From Viridibacterium sediminicola (GTDB lineage: Bacteria; Pseudomonadota; Gammaproteobacteria; Burkholderiales; Rhodocyclaceae): a DNA stretch of 64,000 nucleotides. A model generated the notes under the pieces. The model did not search any database, was not told the origin of the DNA, and saw nothing but the letters and a program-made list of their open reading frames with translations. Below are positions 25,297 through 32,265 of the stretch, in pieces; within the stretch, counting starts at the first letter, position 1; the number at the start of each line of letters is the position of its first letter. Position numbers and translations under genes: made by a program. The stretch is taken from positions 1 through 64,000 of the forward strand of contig NZ_JBDIVE010000014.1 of assembly GCF_039631295.1 (NCBI RefSeq), read 5' to 3'.

Positions 25297-26583
25297 TTGA
25301 ACACCGCCATTGATCACGCCACTTCGCGTGACTTTCTCGAATCGCTTTTCCAGGCTGCCATTGCGGCCGCCAAGCCGGAGGATTGTGTCGCGCGCAATCT
25401 TCCCGAGCGCCCCAAGGGACGCACGGTCGTGATTGGTGCCGGCAAGGCCGCAGCAAGCATGGCACGCGGTGTCGAGCAGAACTGGGACGGCCCTTTGTGC
25501 GGTGCCGTAGTGACGCGCTATGGGTATGGCGTACCGACTTCGCGGATCGAAGTCATCGAGGCCGCGCATCCGGTGCCTGACCAAGCCGGCATGCTGGCCG
25601 CACAGCGCATCCTCGATCTGGTGAGCGATCTGACGGCGGACGATCTGGTGATTTGCCTGATCTCCGGCGGCGGTTCAGCACTGCTGCCCTTGCCGCTTGA
25701 CGGCATCACGCTGGACGAGAAGCAGGCGGTCAATCGCGCCTTGCTGGCGAGCGGCGCCACGATCTCGGAAATGAATTGCATCCGCCGTCACCTGTCGAAA
25801 ATCAAGGGCGGGCGGCTGGCGGCAGCCTGTTACCCGGCCAGGGTGGTGAGCCTGATGATTTCCGACATCCCCGGCGACATGCCGGTGGACATTGCCTCGG
25901 GGCCGACGGTGGGCGATCCGACAAGCTGCCAGGACGCACTGGAAATCGTCAGCCGCTATCGCATCGCGCTGCCCGACAGCGTGCTGGCTGTTCTGCGCTC
26001 GGGTGCGGGGGAGAGCGTCAAACCTGATGATCCGCGTCTGCTGCGCAACGAGTTGCGCATGATTGCGGCGCCTTCGCTGTCCTTGCAGGCGGCGGCCAAC
26101 CTTGCTCGGGCGCGTGGCATTCACGCCTACATTCTGGGTGATCGATGGGAGGGCGAGGCGCGCGATGTGGGCAAGGTGATGGCTGGAATCAGCTTCCAGG
26201 CCGCAACGCAAAGTTCCCCTTTCCAGCTGCCCTGCGTGTTGCTTTCCGGAGGTGAAACGACGGTCACCGTGCGTGGTCAGGGCAGGGGCGGGCGCAATGT
26301 CGAATTTTTGTTGTCGCTGGCACTTGCGCTGGACTCGGCACCGGGTATTTCCGCGCTGGCGGGCGATACCGACGGGGTCGATGGGATGGAGGAGATTGCG
26401 GGGGCCTACATCGATGCCAGCACCTTGAGCCGTGCTTGGGCTAAAGAGATGCAGGCCCGCCGTTTTCTCGACGGTAATGACGCGCATAGCTTTTTCAGCG
26501 CCTTGGGTGATTCCATCATCACCGGACCGACCCTGACCAACGTCAATGACTTCCGGGCCGTGCTGATTTTGCCTCAAGCCTGA
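25297..26583 (+). CDS. ttuD: Glycerate 2-kinase/hydroxypyruvate reductase, TtuD (MOFRL) family
   Basis: The 428-residue protein shows the GckA/TtuD family: VIGAGKAAASMARGVE (nucleotide loop), EAAHPVPDQAGMLAAQRIL, CLISGGGSALLPLPLDGIT, SDIPGDMPVDIASGPTV and the MOFRL motif region VRGQGRGGRNVEFLLSLAL. In tartrate catabolism, hydroxypyruvate/tartronate semialdehyde becomes glycerate and then 2-phosphoglycerate; this gene was once annotated as hydroxypyruvate reductase and members are now shown to be glycerate 2-kinases. The TTG start is supported by AAGGAG seven bases upstream. It is divergent from the LysR gene, so the four genes form one catabolic locus. Confidence 0.88.
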   Translation: MNTAIDHATSRDFLESLFQAAIAAAKPEDCVARNLPERPKGRTVVIGAGKAAASMARGVEQNWDGPLCGAVVTRYGYGVPTSRIEVIEAAHPVPDQAGMLAAQRILDLVSDLTADDLVICLISGGGSALLPLPLDGITLDEKQAVNRALLASGATISEMNCIRRHLSKIKGGRLAAACYPARVVSLMISDIPGDMPVDIASGPTVGDPTSCQDALEIVSRYRIALPDSVLAVLRSGAGESVKPDDPRLLRNELRMIAAPSLSLQAAANLARARGIHAYILGDRWEGEARDVGKVMAGISFQAATQSSPFQLPCVLLSGGETTVTVRGQGRGGRNVEFLLSLALALDSAPGISALAGDTDGVDGMEEIAGAYIDASTLSRAWAKEMQARRFLDGNDAHSFFSALGDSIITGPTLTNVNDFRAVLILPQA

Positions 26584-26656
26584 TCAACGATGCGGCCCGA
26601 TCTCCCCGGTCGGGGCCGCAGTCTGTGTTGTTTGTGATGCGGGATTAAACTAGACT

Positions 26657-26676
26657 AACCAGACTTAGTTCTGGTT
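26657..26676. promoter_or_regulatory. Candidate operator of the Phd/PIN toxin-antitoxin pair
   Basis: AACCAGA and TCTGGTT form a perfect inverted repeat with a six-base spacer (CTTAGT), ending nine bases before the antitoxin ATG. Phd-type antitoxins bind such palindromes at their own promoter, and the site would overlap the -10 region. No good Shine-Dalgarno lies between it and the ATG. Confidence 0.55.
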
Positions 26677-26685
26677 TCCGCATTC

Positions 26686-26928
26686 ATGCAAGCCATCAAT
26701 ATCCACGATGCCAAGACCCAGCTCTCGCGCCTGGTCGATCAGGCCGCGGCAGGTGAGCCCTTCATCATTGCCAAGGCCGGCAAGCCGATGGTCAAGGTTG
26801 TTGCACTGAGCGCCGAAGACTTGCCGGGCCGGCAGCGCATCGGCTTCATGGCCGGTGAGCTGGTGCTGCCCGATGATTTCGACCAGATGGAAACTGCGGC
26901 GGTGGCCGCGCTGTTCGAAAGCGCATGA
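26686..26928 (+). CDS. Phd/YefM-family antitoxin
   Basis: The 80-residue protein starts MQAINIHDAKTQLSRLVDQA and continues with GEPFIIAKAGKPMVKVVAL, the DNA-binding domain of Phd/YefM antitoxins. The C-terminal part (residues 50-80) is acidic and unstructured-looking, as expected for the toxin-neutralising tail. Its stop overlaps the start of the PIN-domain toxin gene by four bases. It should repress its own operon together with the toxin by binding the palindrome just upstream. Confidence 0.9.
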   Translation: MQAINIHDAKTQLSRLVDQAAAGEPFIIAKAGKPMVKVVALSAEDLPGRQRIGFMAGELVLPDDFDQMETAAVAALFESA

Positions 26929-27323
26929 GATACCTGCTCGATACCCAGCTGCTGCTGTGGGCGGCCGGCGATTCGCCGTGCTTGCCGGCAGCGGTACGCA
27001 CACTCTTGGTGGCCGATGAGCACGACTTCCTGTTCAGTGCGGCGAGCATCTGGGAAGTCGTCATCAAAGGCGCTCTCGGGCGTGACGACTTCAAGGTCGA
27101 CGCCAATCGCCTGCGGCGCGGCTTGCTCGCCAATGGCTATGCCGAACTGGCGATCAGCAGCGAGCACGCGCTGGCGGTTGCGGGTTTGCCGCCGCTGCAC
27201 GGCGATCCTTTTGACCGCATTCTGGCGGCGCAGTCCAAGGTCGAGAGCCTGCCGCTGCTGACTGCTGATGCGCAACTGGCCGCCTATGCCGCCAGCGGCG
27301 CCCCCATTCAACTGAATAACTGA
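26925..27323 (+). CDS. PIN-domain toxin (VapC-like ribonuclease)
   Basis: This 132-residue protein begins MRYLLDTQLLLWAAGD, with the first PIN aspartate in LLDT. It has FSAASIWEVVIKGALG (conserved Glu), GLPPLHGDPFDRILAAQS (Asp of DPFDR) and LLTADAQLAAY (last Asp), giving a full set of acidic residues for Mg-dependent RNA cleavage. Paired with a Phd-type antitoxin, it forms a type II module; the target RNA is unknown. The catalytic residues are intact, so the toxin should be active if freed. Confidence 0.9.
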   Translation: MRYLLDTQLLLWAAGDSPCLPAAVRTLLVADEHDFLFSAASIWEVVIKGALGRDDFKVDANRLRRGLLANGYAELAISSEHALAVAGLPPLHGDPFDRILAAQSKVESLPLLTADAQLAAYAASGAPIQLNN

Positions 27324-27334
27324 TACGGACAGCA

Positions 27335-28249
27335 ATGGCCTCCATCCAATGGTTCCCCGGACACATGAACTCGGCGCGCAAGAAGGCCGCCGAGAACATG
27401 GAGTTCACCGACGTGGTCATCGAAGTGGTCGACGCACGCCTGCCGGCCGCGAGCAGCAATCCGATGATCGAAGAGCTGCGCCGCTTCCGCCAGCGCAACT
27501 GTCTGAAGCTGCTCAACAAGGCGGACATCGCCGATCCGCGCGTGACGCAGGCCTGGATCTCGCATTACAACGGCATGCCGGGCGTCAAGGCGGCGGCGGT
27601 GTCGTTCAAGAAAGCGTCTGATGTGGCCAAGATCGTCGGCTGGTGTCGCGGCTTGGCGCCGACGCGTGGCACGCCCGACAAGCAGCTGCGCATGATGATC
27701 ATGGGCATCCCCAACTGTGGCAAATCGACCCTGATGAATGCGCTGATGAAGCGCAAGGTCGCGGCCGTCGGTGATATTCCGGCGGTGACCAAGACTGCGC
27801 AGCGTCTGGAAATCGACCGCAGCACGGTGATCATCGACACGCCGGGCCTGATGTGGCCGAAGATCGCTTATCCGAGTGATGGCTACATGCTGGCGGCCAG
27901 TCACGCCATCGGCACCAATGCGGTGATCGATGACGAAGTGGCGGCTTTTCTCGGCAATCTGCTGCTCGAACACTACCCCGGCCTGCTCGCCCAACGTTAC
28001 GGGTTCGATGTGGCAGGGCTCGATGGCGTCTCGCTGATCGAGCGCATCGCCACGCGGCGTGCCTGGCGCGTCAGGGGCGGCGAGCTGGATCTGGGCAAGG
28101 CGGCGCTGGCCCTGCTCAAGGATTACCGCACCGGCGTTATCGGCAATATCAGCCTGGAGACGCCCGAGCGCCGTGCGCAGATGATTGCCGCAGCCGCCGT
28201 GGCCGAACCGGTGCAGGACGATACGAGCCCCGAGACCGACGAAGCGTGA
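27335..28249 (+). CDS. rbgA: Ribosome biogenesis GTPase RbgA/YlqF
   Basis: The 304-residue protein has the circularly permuted GTPase order: G4 LNKADI first, then G1 GIPNCGKSTLMNAL, then G3 DTPGLM. The N-terminus IQWFPGHMNSARKKAAENM is the family signature (WFPGHM). In Bacillus, RbgA helps to mature the large ribosomal subunit by guiding late assembly; the betaproteobacterial role is assumed to be similar. Its stop overlaps the GTG of the transporter gene by four bases. It follows the toxin gene by 11 bases, so the toxin promoter may also read into it. Confidence 0.9.
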   Translation: MASIQWFPGHMNSARKKAAENMEFTDVVIEVVDARLPAASSNPMIEELRRFRQRNCLKLLNKADIADPRVTQAWISHYNGMPGVKAAAVSFKKASDVAKIVGWCRGLAPTRGTPDKQLRMMIMGIPNCGKSTLMNALMKRKVAAVGDIPAVTKTAQRLEIDRSTVIIDTPGLMWPKIAYPSDGYMLAASHAIGTNAVIDDEVAAFLGNLLLEHYPGLLAQRYGFDVAGLDGVSLIERIATRRAWRVRGGELDLGKAALALLKDYRTGVIGNISLETPERRAQMIAAAAVAEPVQDDTSPETDEA

Positions 28250-29169
28250 ATTCAAGCCGGCAGTTCTTCACCCGGCCCTGGGTGGTGGTTTTCTGTGCAA
28301 GTTTCTGCTGCCTGCTGTGGGGCAGCGCTTACCCGGCGATCAAGAACGGCTACGCGCTGTTCCATATCGCGGCAACCGATGTGCCGGGCAAGATGGTGTT
28401 TGCCGGCTATCGATTCGTGCTGGCGGGCCTGCTCCTGTTGCTGATGTCGTTAATCAGCCGTCGCCCGGTGCTGGACATCCGCCCTGGCGGCTGGCGCCAG
28501 CTGTTCACCCTGGGGCTCACCCAGACGGCGATCCAGTATGTTTTCTTCTACGTCGGCCTGGCCTACACCACGGGGGCCAAAGGCGCGATCATGAACGCCA
28601 CGACGACCTTTTTCAGCGTGCTGCTGGCGCACTTCCTCTATCGCGACGACCGCCTGAGCTGGCCGCGCGTGCTCGGCTGCCTGATCGGCTTTGCCGGCGT
28701 GATGCTGGTGAATGTCGGGCGGGACGGCCTGGATTTCGAATTCACCCTGCTCGGTGAGGGTTTCGTGGTGATCGCCGCCTTTCTGCTGGCGGCCGCCTCG
28801 ATCTACGGCAAGCGCGTCTCGCAAGGCATGGACAGTGTCGTCATGACCGGCTGGCAGCTGAGCATCGGCGGCGCCTTGCTGCTGCTCGCCGGCTACGCCG
28901 TGGGGGGCTCGCTAAGTGGCTTCGGCTGGTTGTCGAGCGCGCTGCTCGCCTATCTGGCGCTGCTTTCATCGGCGGCATTCGCGCTGTGGAGCCTGCTGCT
29001 CAAGTACAACCGCGTCGGTCTGGTGACGATGTTCAACTTCCTCGTGCCGGTCTTCGGCACGCTGCTCTCGTCGCTATTCCTCGACGAAAACATCCTCGAA
29101 TGGAAATACCTGCTGGCGCTGCTGCTGGTGTGCGGCGGGATCTGGCTGGTGACGCGGGAGAGGGCTTGA
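28246..29169 (+). CDS. EamA/DMT-family transporter
   Basis: The 307-residue protein has about ten membrane helices in two EamA repeats: CLLWGSAYPAIKNGY and FAGYRFVLAGLLLLLMSLI in the first half, and LSSAAFALWSLLLKYNRVG and FLDENILEWKYLLALLLVCG in the second. Drug/metabolite transporters of this type export amino acids, metabolites or drugs; the substrate cannot be predicted. The GTG start overlaps the rbgA stop (GTGA). The gene is followed by a 20-bp perfect inverted repeat. Confidence 0.88.
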   Translation: MNSSRQFFTRPWVVVFCASFCCLLWGSAYPAIKNGYALFHIAATDVPGKMVFAGYRFVLAGLLLLLMSLISRRPVLDIRPGGWRQLFTLGLTQTAIQYVFFYVGLAYTTGAKGAIMNATTTFFSVLLAHFLYRDDRLSWPRVLGCLIGFAGVMLVNVGRDGLDFEFTLLGEGFVVIAAFLLAAASIYGKRVSQGMDSVVMTGWQLSIGGALLLLAGYAVGGSLSGFGWLSSALLAYLALLSSAAFALWSLLLKYNRVGLVTMFNFLVPVFGTLLSSLFLDENILEWKYLLALLLVCGGIWLVTRERA

Positions 29170-29187
29170 TCGCGCGAGGCTGGGGTT

Positions 29188-29241
29188 TAGGGCGTGTTCA
29201 CATTCACCGCGCAACCGGCGCGTGAATGTGAACACGCCCTA
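29188..29241. repeat. Perfect 20-bp inverted repeat with 14-base loop
   Basis: TAGGGCGTGTTCACATTCAC (29188-29207) and its exact reverse complement (29222-29241) flank a GC-rich 14-base loop. It lies 18 bases after the transporter stop and can form a long hairpin that ends or protects the mRNA. No T-run follows. The arms are too long for an ordinary terminator, so an intergenic repeat element is also possible. Confidence 0.8.
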
Positions 29242-29355
29242 GGGGCTAGAGGCTAGGGGCTAGAGGAAAATCAGCGCACGCTGGGCGTGCGTTGGAGAAA
29301 AAGCCACTACGCTGACGCCCTAGCCCCTAGCCCCTAGCCCCTAGCCCCTAGCCCC
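29241..29355. repeat. Facing heptamer arrays (G-rich and TAGCCCC) after sixA
   Basis: Five perfect tandem TAGCCCC heptamers (29321-29355) end two bases before the sixA stop. About 55 bases away a complementary imperfect G-rich tract (GGGGCTAGAGGCTAGGGGC, 29242-29260) stands. On the sixA strand the order is stop codon, five GGGGCTA copies, a spacer with a small hairpin, then the C-rich copies. The two arrays can pair as a long stem. The G-runs could also form a G-quadruplex. Confidence 0.8.
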
Positions 29356-29357
29356 TC

Positions 29358-29810
29358 CTAAAGCATGTCGGCCGACACCACGGCGCGCAGTACCACCTGT
29401 TCCTCATCGTCGCGCTCGCGCAGCTTGAACCACCACAGCGCACCCTTGCGGAAGCTCAGTTCCTCATCGATGCCCGATAGCAGCAGCGAGGCCACGCGGC
29501 CCAGGGTGGGCTGATGGCCGACCACCATCACCGCGCCGCCGGCGGTGGGCCAGCCAGTGGCGGCGAGCAGATCCGGCGCATCGGCGCGGGTGCTGACATC
29601 GGCGCAAATCTCGAAGCGCTTGGTCCACGCCAGCACGGTTTGTTGTGTGCGCAGCGCCGGGCTGACGAGGATGCGCAGATCGCTCGGCGCGTGCTCGTCC
29701 AGCCAGTGCGCGATGCGCTGCGCCTGCTTGAGACCCTTGGTGGTCAGTGGGCGGGTTTCGTCCGGGCTGCCATCGGCAGCTTCTGCGTGACGCCAGAGCA
29801 GGAGATCCAT
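29358..29810 (-). CDS. sixA: Phosphohistidine phosphatase SixA
   Basis: The 150-residue protein has the histidine phosphatase motif LLLWRHAEA (RHG-type, here RHA), ETRPLTTKGLKQAQRIAHWL, SPALRTQQT and the second catalytic His in VVGHQPTLGRVA. These define SixA, which removes phosphate from histidine on phosphotransfer proteins such as the ArcB HPt domain or NPr. It follows the CYTH-CHAD gene on the same strand with a 42-base gap, a pairing often seen and possibly tied to phosphate or polyphosphate metabolism. Its stop is next to the heptamer array. Confidence 0.9.
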   Translation of the reverse strand: MDLLLWRHAEAADGSPDETRPLTTKGLKQAQRIAHWLDEHAPSDLRILVSPALRTQQTVLAWTKRFEICADVSTRADAPDLLAATGWPTAGGAVMVVGHQPTLGRVASLLLSGIDEELSFRKGALWWFKLRERDDEEQVVLRAVVSADML

Positions 29811-29852
29811 GTGGGTGTGCGGAGTCCAGAGATGAACGCAAAGAAGAGGGCG

Positions 29853-31373
29853 TTATTTTGCCTGCTTTGCGTTACGGCATTTTTTCCATAGTGCTTCGGC
29901 ATCAAGACATTCGGCGGCGGTCTTGATCGCGCGGCGGGCACGGCGTTCGGCCTGCGCCGCATGCCAGCCGCCCACCCAGGTGATGCTCGGGACCAGTGGC
30001 GGATGAGCGTTCTGCCAGTCCTGCAGGCGCGCACGGCCGACGCTGATGTCGTTGATCTCGCCAAGCTGCTCCAGCACCTGGGCGAGGGCGCGCAGATGCG
30101 TGTTGAGGGTGTGCTTGCCGAACAGGCTGGCGAAGAATTCGCTGGCGTAGCGCAGGCGCTTGCAGGCGATGCGCAGGCGGTGCAGATCGGCTTCCTGTTG
30201 CGAATCACGTGCGCTGGCCAGGCGTTTGCAGGCGCGCTGGTGCAGCTGGCGCAGACTGTGGCGGGCGAATTCCTGCAGGTTCTGCTGCTGATCCATCGCC
30301 GGCAAGGTGTGCAGGGCGCGCAGGAATTGCAGCAGCAAGACGCGGCTATTGGCGGCCTGCAGGCTGCGCCGTGCTTGTTCGCGGGCGCTGCGCGCAGCGG
30401 CGTCGAGCTGGGCCAGCAGGGCCTGGCAATCGGGTGCGCCGGACGCGCTGATTGGCGCCGCCAGCACGCTGTGATGCAGCACGTCCAGGTCGCGGGCCTG
30501 GCCGATGTCATTGGCCAGCTGGCCCAGTTGCAGCTGCCAGTGGCCGGCAAAGCCCAGCGGCAAGTGCGCGGCGAAAATGCGCAGCAAGGTGCGCAGGCGG
30601 CGCAGCGCCACGCGCAGCTGATGAACGAATTCGGGGTCTTCGAACTGCAGGGCGCCGAGCGCATTGGCCTGCCAGCAACGCAGCTGTTCGAGCGCCAGGC
30701 GCATGAAGGCGGCGTGCAGCGACATCTCCGGCTGCAGATCGGCGCGCCGGCTGCGCTGGGCGCGTGGCGCGGTGTTGTGGAACAGGCTGTAGCCGCGTTC
30801 GGCCTTGCTGGCGTCCTCGGGCATCAGGGGCAGGTCGGCCGCCAGTTGCAGGGCGAAGTCGATGAGATCGCTGGCCTCGCCTTCGGCCAGCTCCAGTTCC
30901 AGTTCGGAGATCGGCGCTTCGCGGCCACTGGCCTGCACGCTGCCGCTGTCGATCATGATCAGGATGCGCAGGCCCGCGCGCGGTGCGTATTCGCGCGTCT
31001 CGCGGCGGAACACGGTGGCGAACAGCGGCACGATGTCGGCGGCATGGCTTTCGAGCAGGCTGCGCGTATGTTCGTCATCGACCGCGCTGAAATCGAACTG
31101 GCCGCTGAACGCCTGTTCCCACTCGGGGCGCGCCGACAAGCCGCCGGACGAGCTGGCCGCGCATTTGACGGTTTGCAGCCATTGGCGGCCGATGCGCCGG
31201 GTGCGCAGGGCGACGCGGTAAGTGCCGAGCATCAGGTCCGGCGTGTCGAAATAGGTGTTTTCCAGCGTCTGTGCGCGGCCCAGCTTGCGTGTTGCGCTGA
31301 TCAGCGGGTGTTGCTGGATCTGCGCCAGCGCCTGCGGCGGGAAGCTCAGCTTGAGTTCGGTTTCCAGTGCCAT
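29853..31373 (-). CDS. CYTH and CHAD domain protein (inorganic triphosphatase-like)
   Basis: The N-terminal 200 residues form a CYTH domain (MALETELKLSFPP with the ExExK motif, then ENTYFDTPDLMLG, ALRTRRIG, EWEQAF and SELELELAEG). The C-terminal 280 residues form a CHAD helical domain rich in His and Arg (EFVHQLRVALRRLRTLLRIF, RLRIACKRLRYASEFFASLF). This layout is that of YgiF-type triphosphatases; CHAD binds polyphosphate. Expected reaction: hydrolysis of inorganic tripolyphosphate. I chose the ATG at 31373, which starts the conserved MALETELKL; a GTG at 31391 gives six extra residues. Confidence 0.9.
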   Translation of the reverse strand: MALETELKLSFPPQALAQIQQHPLISATRKLGRAQTLENTYFDTPDLMLGTYRVALRTRRIGRQWLQTVKCAASSSGGLSARPEWEQAFSGQFDFSAVDDEHTRSLLESHAADIVPLFATVFRRETREYAPRAGLRILIMIDSGSVQASGREAPISELELELAEGEASDLIDFALQLAADLPLMPEDASKAERGYSLFHNTAPRAQRSRRADLQPEMSLHAAFMRLALEQLRCWQANALGALQFEDPEFVHQLRVALRRLRTLLRIFAAHLPLGFAGHWQLQLGQLANDIGQARDLDVLHHSVLAAPISASGAPDCQALLAQLDAAARSAREQARRSLQAANSRVLLLQFLRALHTLPAMDQQQNLQEFARHSLRQLHQRACKRLASARDSQQEADLHRLRIACKRLRYASEFFASLFGKHTLNTHLRALAQVLEQLGEINDISVGRARLQDWQNAHPPLVPSITWVGGWHAAQAERRARRAIKTAAECLDAEALWKKCRNAKQAK

Positions 31374-31518
31374 CGGGGTGAGGCGCGGCACGGGCCGGCG
31401 ACAGGCCGGAGGTATGCTGCGCCAAGAATCAGGGAGCGCGGACTATAGCGCGCCTGCCCGATTCCATCTATCGCGTTCGGTGCTTAGAGCCTGTACATGA
31501 TCTTTTAAGGTTTGAATT

Positions 31519-31635
31519 TTTGACGCGAAGGACGCGAAGAAAACAAGACAAGGTCTGCAAAGCAAGACAAGGGGATGATTTCCGACTTGATGCCCTTGGC
31601 GAATCTTCGCTTTTCTTTGCGACCTTGGCGTCAAA
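31519..31635. repeat. Imperfect 25-bp inverted repeat in a 321-base gap
   Basis: The gap 31374-31694 holds no gene. It contains two inverted 25-base arms (31519-31543 and 31611-31635) that match at 22 of 25 positions; the shared part begins TTTGACGC, continues AAGG and ends AAGAAAA. They are separated by 67 bases. It lies between the start of the CYTH-CHAD gene and the end of moaC. It may be a mobile intergenic element; it is not near a typical terminator T-run. Nothing else was recognised in the gap. Confidence 0.6.
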
Positions 31636-31694
31636 GACAGTCTTTTTCCAGTCTGAGATGGGTACTTAAGAGATCGCGAACAGCCGCTTGGATT

Positions 31695-32204
31695 TCAAGC
31701 CTCGCTGGCGCGCCAGTGGCCGGACTTGCCGCCAAGCTTTTCGAGCAGGCGGATCGATTCGATCTGCATGCCGCGATCGACTGCCTTGAGCATGTCGTAG
31801 ATGGTCAGCAGGCCGACGCTGACGGCGGTCAGCGCTTCCATCTCGACGCCGGTGCGGCCGGTGGTCTCGGCGGTGACGGTGCACAGCACGCGGCTGCCTG
31901 CGGTGTCGATCTCGAAATCGACGGCCACGCGGGTGAGCGGCAGCGGGTGGCAGAGCGGGATCAGCTCGCTGCTGCGCTTGGCGCCCTGGATCGCGGCGAT
32001 GCGTGCGATGCCCAGCACATCGCCCTTGGCCGCGCTGCCTGCGATGACGCGCTGCAAGGTTGATTCCTGCATGCGGATGGCGCCGCTGGCGATGGCGCGG
32101 CGGGCCGTCTCCGGCTTGCTGCCGACATCCACCATATGGGCCTGGCCGGCGGCATCGAAATGCGTCAGTGCGGCGTCGGAGCTGTGGTCTTCTGGCTTGC
32201 TCAT
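31695..32204 (-). CDS. moaC: Cyclic pyranopterin monophosphate synthase
   Basis: The 169-residue protein has [20 protein letters not shown], then [33 protein letters not shown] and [20 protein letters not shown] followed by LKAVDRGM. These include the catalytic Lys/Asp of MoaC (DMLKAVD). It converts 3',8-cyclo-7,8-dihydro-GTP, made by MoaA, to cyclic pyranopterin monophosphate in molybdenum cofactor synthesis. moaA and mobA lie 7 kb away. The ATG at 32204 is preferred; the frame extends to 32240. It is divergent from the bepA-like gene. Confidence 0.93.
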   Translation of the reverse strand: MSKPEDHSSDAALTHFDAAGQAHMVDVGSKPETARRAIASGAIRMQESTLQRVIAGSAAKGDVLGIARIAAIQGAKRSSELIPLCHPLPLTRVAVDFEIDTAGSRVLCTVTAETTGRTGVEMEALTAVSVGLLTIYDMLKAVDRGMQIESIRLLEKLGGKSGHWRASEA

Positions 32205-32265
32205 GCTTTGTCTTTTGTTACAAGTTGTGCCGCGGGGCACGGGGTGACGGCGCTATCATACGCGC

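Noticed and set aside
25041..25310. Ninety-codon N-terminal extension of the LysR regulator
   Set aside because: The conserved LysR N-terminus starts at MSTLSELKF (25040). The extension covers the divergent promoter and the ribosome site of ttuD.
29241..29357. Heptamer repeats considered as a CRISPR-like array
   Set aside because: Units are seven bases without spacers and no cas genes are present.
29961..31448. 495-codon open frame antisense to the CYTH-CHAD gene
   Set aside because: Low-complexity Ala/Gln translation without a domain; the opposite strand has two recognised domains.
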